Below, in pieces: positions 15,674 through 20,960 of a stretch of 26,272 nt of DNA. The translations under genes and the position numbers were made by a program. A model generated the notes under the pieces. The model searched no databases, had not been told where the DNA came from, and was given only the letters and a program-made list of their open reading frames with translations. Position 1 is the first letter of the stretch. Each line of letters starts with the position of its first letter. Origin of the DNA: a virus; IMG/VR virus record IMGVR_UViG_3300045999_011563, positions 1 to 26,272 of that record. One strand, written 5' to 3'.

Positions 15674-16115
15674 GACTTTCCAGTAATAGTAGCATCTTTT
15701 CTATATTACTGTCTAGCTTTTTGATTCTTTTTTCCAAATCTTCCAATTTTGAATTAATAGTTTTTGCAGTAACACTATTATTAAAATTAAATTCCATTTG
15801 ATTAGGATCATTTGGAGCAGGAGGTAAAATAACTCCCGTATCAATAAATGCAGTCGGTTGTTGTGTTCTTTGTATATTATTATTTACAGGATGAACAACT
15901 GATTGCTTTTTAGGTAAACTAACTTCTTGGATAACTCTTTCTGCAATCTTTTCAAATTCTTGCTTTTTCGGAGCTAAATATGGATTAGGGGATACTAAAT
16001 TACTATCAAATTTAGATACTTCAGAATAAGTTTGTCCTAAAAAACCAATTAATGTATTTTGAAGTTCAATAGGATCTATGTTTTGTTGTTCGTAATCTAA
16101 AAGAGGATCTGTCAT
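15654..16115 (-). CDS. Unknown protein with C-terminal coiled coil, first gene of clamp operon
   Basis: This is a 153-residue protein. It starts MTDPLLDYEQQNIDPIELQN, continues through a Pro/Asn/Gln-rich and probably disordered middle (about 45-110), and ends in a clear coiled coil (INSKLEDLEKRIKKLDSNIE, then KMLLLLE, about 118-146) with regular Leu/Ile heptads. No family is recognised. A small protein encoded just before the clamp could be a transcription or loading accessory factor, but nothing in the sequence proves this. A GTATATA element lies 5 nt before the ATG. The gene starts directly after the gp32 terminator (16129-16163) and its last 20 bases overlap the clamp gene. Confidence 0.65.
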   Translation of the reverse strand: MTDPLLDYEQQNIDPIELQNTLIGFLGQTYSEVSKFDSNLVSPNPYLAPKKQEFEKIAERVIQEVSLPKKQSVVHPVNNNIQRTQQPTAFIDTGVILPPAPNDPNQMEFNFNNSVTAKTINSKLEDLEKRIKKLDSNIEKMLLLLESHDSKNS

Positions 16116-16128
16116 GATAATATATACA

Positions 16129-16163
16129 AAAACCCTTCAAGTTTTCAATACTTGAAGGGTTTT
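16129..16163 (-). terminator. Rho-independent terminator after the ssDNA-binding protein gene
   Basis: A 13-bp perfect inverted repeat (16129-16141 and 16151-16163) closes a 9-base loop. Read leftward it is CCCTTCAAG, loop, CTTGAAGGG, then TTTTT. It lies 26 bases beyond the gp32-like stop and ends 13 bases before the next start codon, so it separates the SSB transcript from the clamp operon. Confidence 0.85.
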
Positions 16164-16188
16164 GTTTGTTTTTAACTTTTTTATTTAA

Positions 16189-17013
16189 CTATGGAGTTTC
16201 CAATCCTTTCAATAAATCAGCAACCATTTCGTCAGTCACTTCATCTGAAGTAGATGCTTCTTCTTTAAGAGTTTGTCTTTTAGAATCCACTGAAGATTCT
16301 CCCGCTTCACATAAGAAATGTGTCCTCCACATTTCCAATAGTTCTTCTTCAGTCTTAAGAGGATTTACAGCTTTTAAATCATGAAGACTACCATAAATTT
16401 CTTGTTGTTTGTCTTCAGACAAACCCAAATCTACAGGAGATGTAAAACGACTGCTATCATAAGCAATATATTCTCCTTGCTTTTCTACTTTCAATTTTAG
16501 ATTTACACCACCAGAAGATAAATCAAATACCTTTGCGCCAAATTCATCAGAATCATCTCCACTAATAGCAGATTCAATAAGCTTGTTCAGCTTCTTTCCA
16601 TAGCGGAAAATCTTAACAGTTCCATTATTTTCTGGATTAACAGGATCATCAACAACATATACATTTACATACCATTGCTCTTGCCATTTAACTGCCTTGA
16701 TCTTTTCCTTTTCTTCATTTGAACCAAATTTCATTAAACGATACCGTTCTTTGCCAATTGGATCAGCCTTTCCAATTGTTTGTAGACTTAGTGCTGATAC
16801 GTATTGTCCTGTTGCAAAACTATTCCAACCATGTGTAAAATAATGGTAGAATGTATTTTCAGGTTCTTTAATATTAGGAAGAAGACGCAATACATATGTA
16901 TTTCCCGCCTTAAATTTAAGAATTTCCTTATAAAGGGTATTTCCACCTCCACCAGAGCTTTCGCTTTTGGTAAGTGCTTCTTTAATTGATTGAAACATAG
17001 ATGATGTAAACAT
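16189..17013 (-). CDS. 32: Single-stranded DNA-binding protein, T4 gp32-like, lacking zinc cysteines
   Basis: This 274-residue protein would coat ssDNA at forks and during recombination. It shows the gp32 core order: ILKFKAGNTYVLRLLPNIKE (31-50), then YHYFTHGWNSF (56-66, compare T4 HYFTHGF), RYRLMKFGS, WYVNVYVVDDPVNPENNGTV and KIFRYGKKLNKLIESAI. An acidic tail follows (DEVTDEMVADLLKGLE, 257-272), the region used in T4 to bind partner proteins. T4 gp32 binds zinc through one His and three Cys after HYFTHG; here that stretch (67-88) has no cysteine, so the zinc site is lost. ATGs at 17013 and 16998 are both possible; the first is kept because a promoter (17022-17050) ends just before it. Confidence 0.88.
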   Translation of the reverse strand: MFTSSMFQSIKEALTKSESSGGGGNTLYKEILKFKAGNTYVLRLLPNIKEPENTFYHYFTHGWNSFATGQYVSALSLQTIGKADPIGKERYRLMKFGSNEEKEKIKAVKWQEQWYVNVYVVDDPVNPENNGTVKIFRYGKKLNKLIESAISGDDSDEFGAKVFDLSSGGVNLKLKVEKQGEYIAYDSSRFTSPVDLGLSEDKQQEIYGSLHDLKAVNPLKTEEELLEMWRTHFLCEAGESSVDSKRQTLKEEASTSDEVTDEMVADLLKGLETP

Positions 17014-17021
17014 AGGTTGAT

Positions 17022-17050
17022 ATATTAAGTTAAGTTAGTTGTTGTGTCTA
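17022..17050 (-). promoter_or_regulatory. Sigma70-type promoter of the gp32-like gene
   Basis: On the minus strand TAGACA (17050-17045, one mismatch to TTGACA) is followed by a 17-base spacer and TAATAT (17027-17022), then 8 bases to the ATG. The message would have a leader of only 1-3 nt. The same TAATAT -10 occurs at the 11892 gene. The surrounding AACTAAC/TAACTT repeats are almost free of G on the coding strand. Confidence 0.5.
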
Positions 17051-17070
17051 GTTATTTTTTTTGTTGTTAG

Positions 17071-17436
17071 TTAGTTAATTTTAGTTTCCACAATAGTAGA
17101 TCCCAAATCTTTTGAAATCTTAGCAGAAAGTTGAGATACTTCAACTCTCTTTTTCGATTCCATAAAAATTTTGTACACATTAATAGCACGTTGTGAAGTA
17201 AAAAACTTCAAATCAAAATGTTCATCCTTAGAATATATTTCGTAAGGAGCTTTAAAGAAATCTTTCGGATTTATTTCTTTGTGTGATTCAAAAAAAACTG
17301 ATAATTTTTTTAAACAAAAATCTGTTTTACTGTCTATTTTTGAAAAATCTTTTCTTGCTCTGTAAGGTTGGTTTTTTGCGTTTCTTGATACGCTTAGGTG
17401 TACGTTGTAAAGTAGCTTTTGAAAATCCGTATACAT
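17071..17436 (-). CDS. Unknown basic protein upstream of gp32-like gene
   Basis: This 121-residue protein has a helical N-terminus (MYTDFQKLLYNVHLSVSRNA), then NQPYRARKDFSKID, a Lys-rich helix (LKKLSVFFESHKEI), a distinctive NPKDFFKAPYEIYSKDEHFD followed by LKFFTSQRAINVYKIFMESK, and a short tail. The body reads as a real folded protein, but I recognise no family. It starts inside the upstream gene in another frame, overlapping it by 110 bases. T4 has the helicase loader gene 59 directly upstream of gene 32, but I see no convincing similarity to gp59. Confidence 0.65.
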   Translation of the reverse strand: MYTDFQKLLYNVHLSVSRNAKNQPYRARKDFSKIDSKTDFCLKKLSVFFESHKEINPKDFFKAPYEIYSKDEHFDLKFFTSQRAINVYKIFMESKKRVEVSQLSAKISKDLGSTIVETKIN

Positions 17437-17713
17437 TCTTTTTAATTTTTATTCCTTGTTTAGAGTTTAAATATTTAGATATATATTTGCTTTTTGAAAT
17501 AGAAGAATCATAATCTATAAAAAATCTAAATAAATCATAATCATTATCTATTGTTAAAAAATATTTTAATAATTTTTTATATTCGTGACTTTTTAATACC
17601 AATAAAAATATATTAGGTAAATTTAATTTTTTTCCATGTATAATACACATCAAACTACAAAATGTCATGAATACATGATTGTTTTCTTCTTTTTCAGAAT
17701 AAAAATTTACCAT
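17327..17713 (-). CDS. Unknown protein whose 3' end overlaps the next gene by 110 bases
   Basis: This 128-residue protein has a hydrophobic helical start (NNHVFMTFCSLMCIIHGKKL), then LNLPNIFLLVLKSHEYKKLL and KYFLTIDNDYDLFRFFIDYD. Its last 40 residues are extremely basic (TPKRIKKRKKPTLQSKKRFF). That tail is encoded where the next gene reads in the +1 frame, so its composition may simply reflect the other frame. The segment LKSHEYKKLLKYF looks like a conserved core. No family is recognised. The ATG at 17713 has an imperfect late box (ATAAATC) 6 nt upstream. Confidence 0.55.
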   Translation of the reverse strand: MVNFYSEKEENNHVFMTFCSLMCIIHGKKLNLPNIFLLVLKSHEYKKLLKYFLTIDNDYDLFRFFIDYDSSISKSKYISKYLNSKQGIKIKKNVYGFSKATLQRTPKRIKKRKKPTLQSKKRFFKNRQ

Positions 17714-17743
17714 GAAGAAGATTTATTTCATATAACAAAAAAA

Positions 17744-18433
17744 TCAATTTTTGTATTCTTCTAAAAATTTTTGATTGCTATCAAGCCACATTTTATCATG
17801 TATACTTAATAATCCCGGTGAACTATGAATAACGTGAATTGGATATACACCTAATTTTAATCCTTTGCGATTAGCATCTATACAACTAGAAATATCATAA
17901 TGATGAAAATTATAATTTTCATTAAATTTCCAATCTGTTTTTTTAATTGTTTCTAAATTTAGTGCCATAAATAAACCATCCATAATAGCAACTCTAGATG
18001 GTGTTGGACCAAATGGTGTTGTCATAGTTTGATTAGGATTTCCTGCAGGATGTGCTACTTCTCCTCTTTGTTGAGATCTTTCTGTCATAATATGCCACAA
18101 AGCTGGATTAGTTAATTTTGGGTTTAATCCTCCAGCTAATCCAATAATATCATATCCCAATTTAGTATTAGCTGCTTTTAATTTTTCATATAATTTAAGA
18201 TCATCTATATACACATCATCGTGTACACAAACTAAAAATTCCGCTTCTGAATTTTGATATTGTTTTATTTTTTTATTATAAACAGTAGGCATTCCTTCTG
18301 AATTTTCCCAAACAATATCTAAAAGATAATTAGGTGTATTTAAACCATCAATATAAGATCTATATAAAGGCAAAGAAGTCTTTTCGATTTCATATTTTCT
18401 TGTACAAGAAACAATAATTACTTTTGGTTTCAT
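17744..18433 (-). CDS. Glycosyltransferase-like protein (GT-A fold, GT2-like)
   Basis: This 229-residue protein starts with a Rossmann-like strand (KPKVIIVSCTRKYE) and has EAEFLVCVHDDVYIDD (63-78), where HDD fits the metal- and nucleotide-sugar-binding DxD position. Further on, AIMDGLFMALN (149-159, D152) and NFHHYDISSCIDANRKGLKL (176-195) match the acceptor-side (H-x-x-D) pattern of this superfamily, and the end is HVIHSSPGLLSIHDKM. It probably transfers a sugar to phage DNA, a virion protein or host surface glycan; the substrate cannot be read from sequence. It is shorter than most cellular enzymes but the core seems complete. The start has an imperfect AT-rich box (ATAAAAT) 6 nt upstream. 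It diverges from the late gene at 18480. Confidence 0.75.
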   Translation of the reverse strand: MKPKVIIVSCTRKYEIEKTSLPLYRSYIDGLNTPNYLLDIVWENSEGMPTVYNKKIKQYQNSEAEFLVCVHDDVYIDDLKLYEKLKAANTKLGYDIIGLAGGLNPKLTNPALWHIMTERSQQRGEVAHPAGNPNQTMTTPFGPTPSRVAIMDGLFMALNLETIKKTDWKFNENYNFHHYDISSCIDANRKGLKLGVYPIHVIHSSPGLLSIHDKMWLDSNQKFLEEYKN

Positions 18434-18466
18434 TACTTAATTTTATCTAAAAAATGTAAAATTTCA

Positions 18467-18473
18467 ATAAATA
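18467..18473 (+). promoter_or_regulatory. Late promoter box ATAAATA, 6 nt before ATG
   Basis: ATAAATA is followed by six bases (ATAATT) and the ATG at 18480. It lies in a 46-base divergent gap beside the glycosyltransferase gene. There is no Shine-Dalgarno sequence. Confidence 0.65.
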
Positions 18474-18479
18474 ATAATT

Positions 18480-19127
18480 ATGAGCATCTTAAATCGTCCG
18501 GGTTGGGCAAATAGAGTATTAATTAATGAAGGCAGACTTCATTCAGATGAACTTAAGCAACGTATTACTAATCTCTTCCGTAGAACATCTTTAGGCAATT
18601 CACCTACATATGTGGTAAGTAAAATTGCTGAAATTCTCCGTAGAGAAAAAGGCGATGAAGTTGATATTAATGAAATTACTGATGAAGACATCATTCGTAT
18701 TGCCAATGACGAAGAAGTAACTAATGGAAAATTTGAACCAGAATTAAAAGATAGTATTGCTGATGCTCGTCAAGAAACAGAAGATAATTTATCTGATGTA
18801 GATTCTGGATTACCTTCTGAAATGTCAGAAGAAGAAGGCGATCTAAATATGGATGAAGAATCAGATCCCGAAACAGAAGAAATGGGAGACCAAGAAGCTA
18901 ATCTCGATCTCCCATCTGAAGATGCTGAAGAAGTTGATACTTGCGGTTGTGAACAAGAACAACATGTTGACACTTTTGGTGGTGAAGAAATTAAGAAAAA
19001 AGATCTAGAACCACAAAAAGAATCAGTAAAACTCTCACCTAAACAAGTTAATAAGTTGTTACAAGAAAATTATATTAAATCTAAACAACATAAAACTAGA
19101 ATAGAAGAAAGATATAGATTCTACTAA
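18480..19127 (+). CDS. Acidic late protein with likely prohead-protease site, candidate virion or core protein
   Basis: This is a 215-residue protein. Residues 1-17 (MSILNRPGWANRVLINE) end in I-N-E followed by Gly, an excellent fit to the T4 gp21 protease consensus (I/L)-x-E with a small residue after the cut. A helical domain follows (ELKQRITNLFRRTSLGNSPT; VVSKIAEILRREKGDEVDIN), then a long Glu/Asp-rich tract (about 95-165) with a CGC cysteine pair, and a basic helical C-terminus (VKLSPKQVNKLLQENYIKSK). The order of segments recalls the acidic protein at 173, but they are not clearly homologous. It has an exact late box and is a lone rightward gene inside the replication block. It abuts the converging gene at 19128. 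Confidence 0.65.
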   Translation: MSILNRPGWANRVLINEGRLHSDELKQRITNLFRRTSLGNSPTYVVSKIAEILRREKGDEVDINEITDEDIIRIANDEEVTNGKFEPELKDSIADARQETEDNLSDVDSGLPSEMSEEEGDLNMDEESDPETEEMGDQEANLDLPSEDAEEVDTCGCEQEQHVDTFGGEEIKKKDLEPQKESVKLSPKQVNKLLQENYIKSKQHKTRIEERYRFY

Positions 19128-19352
19128 CTACCCAAATAACATTTGTTTACCTTTATAATTTTCTTTTAATACTAAACTTCTAGCTGTATCCAAGATAGAT
19201 TCTAAAGATACTTGTTCCCAATTTAATATTCTTGTATCCGAATTACCAGATTTAATATAAAGAATATTATTTTCAGCATGCACTATAACAGGTTTTCCCA
19301 TTTTAGAGAATTCTGTGAATAGCATATTTGTTATATTATTTATTGTATTCAT
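19128..19352 (-). CDS. Small unknown protein after uvsX
   Basis: This 74-residue protein has a helical start (NTINNITNMLFTEFSKMGKP), a beta pair (VIVHAENNILYIKSGNSD) and a C-terminal helix (SLESILDTARSLVLKENYK), consistent with a small alpha/beta domain. No family is recognised. It begins 8 nt after the uvsX stop and has no box or Shine-Dalgarno site of its own, so it is probably translated from the uvsX message. Its stop touches the stop of the converging acidic gene. Confidence 0.65.
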   Translation of the reverse strand: MNTINNITNMLFTEFSKMGKPVIVHAENNILYIKSGNSDTRILNWEQVSLESILDTARSLVLKENYKGKQMLFG

Positions 19353-19360
19353 AATTATAA

Positions 19361-20470
19361 TTATTCTTCTTCTTTTTCAATTTCTGATTCCATCTTTTTA
19401 ATTTCTAAATCTTGTGATTTGGAATATGACCATTCTGTTTTAATCTTTTCATCAATTAACGGAATGATCTTATTTTCCCAAAATACCGAATCATTAATAA
19501 AAGATTTTGCATATCCAATCTTCTCTCCTTCGAAAGAATACGTAGAACCAGTTTGTTGAATAATCCCTAGACCTACAGCAAGATCTAACAATCCATGATA
19601 TTTATCTGTTCCATTAGCAAATGATACATATAATTCACCTTCTAAATATTGTTTAACAAATCTATTCTTTGTTGTTAGTGCTCGTATAATAATACCAACA
19701 TAATTACGTTGTCCAACAGCTAATCCAGAAGTTTCTGATTTAACTGCATCTTCTTTTACTGGTTTACGCATTAATTGAACTGATACACTTGGAAGATATA
19801 CACAAGCTTTTCCTCCGGGCATATTCTTTACAAGAGTTGGATGTAAATCCCCCGGATTATCATATAAATGGTTTGTAACAATAATAGCAGTTTTTGTAAT
19901 TGCTGATAATTGTGTACATGTACGTAAAAGAGATTTAATAGCCCTTGCACGGGTTCCCATATCTACACTAACAGAATCCTTTTCAATACGTGAAGTTTCC
20001 AATGCACTTTCTAAATTTCCCAAAGAATCAATTGCTATAATAAACTTACCCTCTAATCCTTTTTCTTTAATTCCTGTCAAGAATTTATGAATAGTATTTC
20101 TACATTGTTCAATATTAAAGATAGGAACATATTTAACTTTAGAAATATCTAAACCCAATCGTTCTGCACCTTCAGGATCAATTGCATTTTCAGTATCAAA
20201 AATAACAGGTACTAAACCTTGTTTTTGCGCATTAGCTAAAATCTTTTGAACAATAGAAGATTTTAGAGTCATACTTTCACCATAAAGCATTGTCATTCTA
20301 CCACTTGGTACTCCTCCATTTCTCATCTTTCCGCTAATAATAGCATCTAAAACATAACTTCCAGTACTAAACCATTTATCGACTTTTGAAAGTGAAGAAT
20401 CCTTTAAAAAAGATGCAAAAGGATTTCCTTCTTCTAAGACTTCTAGAGCTTTAAGAATTTCTTTATCCAT
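19361..20470 (-). CDS. uvsX: UvsX, RecA-like recombinase
   Basis: This 369-residue protein (T4 UvsX has about 390) forms filaments on ssDNA and drives strand exchange, repair and recombination-dependent replication. Walker A is GESMTLKS (64-71, K70), FDTENAID (91-98) carries the RecA-type catalytic glutamate E94, and Walker B is KFIIAIDSLGNLES (142-155, D148). The DNA-binding loop region is IVTNHLYDNPGDLHPTLVKN, followed by MPGGKACVYLPSVSVQLMR, close to the UvsX pattern. The C-terminal tail is acidic (KKMESEIEKEEE), as in many RecA proteins. The gene is followed by a small coupled gene. A TAATAT sequence 9 nt before the ATG may be its promoter -10. Confidence 0.93.
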   Translation of the reverse strand: MDKEILKALEVLEEGNPFASFLKDSSLSKVDKWFSTGSYVLDAIISGKMRNGGVPSGRMTMLYGESMTLKSSIVQKILANAQKQGLVPVIFDTENAIDPEGAERLGLDISKVKYVPIFNIEQCRNTIHKFLTGIKEKGLEGKFIIAIDSLGNLESALETSRIEKDSVSVDMGTRARAIKSLLRTCTQLSAITKTAIIVTNHLYDNPGDLHPTLVKNMPGGKACVYLPSVSVQLMRKPVKEDAVKSETSGLAVGQRNYVGIIIRALTTKNRFVKQYLEGELYVSFANGTDKYHGLLDLAVGLGIIQQTGSTYSFEGEKIGYAKSFINDSVFWENKIIPLIDEKIKTEWSYSKSQDLEIKKMESEIEKEEE

Positions 20471-20514
20471 AGAAATAAAATATTAACATATATTAGCTTA
20501 AAAGCAATAAAAAA

Positions 20515-20542
20515 TCCCGCTCTAATGGAAATTAGAGCGGGA
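20515..20542 (-). terminator. Strong rho-independent terminator before uvsX
   Basis: A perfect 12-bp stem (TCCCGCTCTAAT / ATTAGAGCGGGA) with a 4-base loop is followed, on the minus strand, by six T. It lies 27 bases beyond the stop at 20570 and ends the transcript of that small gene. The GC-rich stem stands out against the local AT background. Confidence 0.93.
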
Positions 20543-20569
20543 CTTATCTTTTAATTACGTCAAACCAAA

Positions 20570-20920
20570 TTATTCATCAAAAAGCTTAATCACAGAATCT
20601 CCCGATGGCTCAACTTGAGGAGGAACCAAGAATGATTGAGCAACTCTAGCATATTGTTCTAGAAGCCTAGAATCAACATTAACTTCACCCAAAACAATAT
20701 TGTTAAGATTATAAGTCCAAGTAGATCCTTCAGCCTTTGATGATTCATGAATGAACTCAGAAAAAAACAAAGGAATTAGTTGAACTTGTAGTTGTCCATT
20801 TTGGGTTTGGACAACATTAATCATTACTGGGTTCTTTACTTTCAAAGAACCATCTCCTACAGATAGTTCTTCACCCAAGATAGTACGACCAATTGAATCA
20901 ATAAATGTGATAGTTTTCAT
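20570..20920 (-). CDS. Unknown beta-rich protein between polymerase and uvsX
   Basis: This 116-residue protein starts with strands (KTITFIDSIGRTILGEELSV; LKVKNPVMINVVQTQNGQLQ; VQLIPLFFSEFIHE) in a pattern like an Sm-like or OB barrel, then a short middle (WTYNLNNIVLGEVN) and an acidic C-terminus (VEPSGDSVIKLFDE). No family is firmly recognised. It has a possible own promoter (20930-20960) and a strong terminator, so it is a single-gene unit. That isolation suggests separately controlled and perhaps high expression. A nucleic-acid-binding role is possible from the fold guess only. Confidence 0.65.
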   Translation of the reverse strand: MKTITFIDSIGRTILGEELSVGDGSLKVKNPVMINVVQTQNGQLQVQLIPLFFSEFIHESSKAEGSTWTYNLNNIVLGEVNVDSRLLEQYARVAQSFLVPPQVEPSGDSVIKLFDE

Positions 20921-20929
20921 ATATCGTGT

Positions 20930-20960
20930 ATTATATTAACAAATATTTTTGGAATTTCAA
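20930..20960 (-). promoter_or_regulatory. Sigma70-type promoter with perfect TATAAT
   Basis: On the minus strand TTGAAA (20960-20955) and a perfect TATAAT (20935-20930) are separated by 19 bases, longer than ideal. Nine bases separate TATAAT from the ATG at 20920, so the leader would be about 2-3 nt. The -35 overlaps the polymerase stop codon. Confidence 0.45.

Noticed and set aside
17014-17070. G-poor repeated leader before gp32 as an autogenous translational operator, as in T4
   Set aside because: A sigma70-like promoter ends 8 nt before the ATG, so most of the repeat would not be in the mRNA. The repeats are kept only as a note under that promoter.
17071-17713. Calling the two overlapping genes together as a broken gp59 helicase loader
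   Set aside because: Position and total length fit T4, but I see no sequence similarity to gp59, and the downstream gene has its own plausible start. It is left as a hypothesis in the findings.
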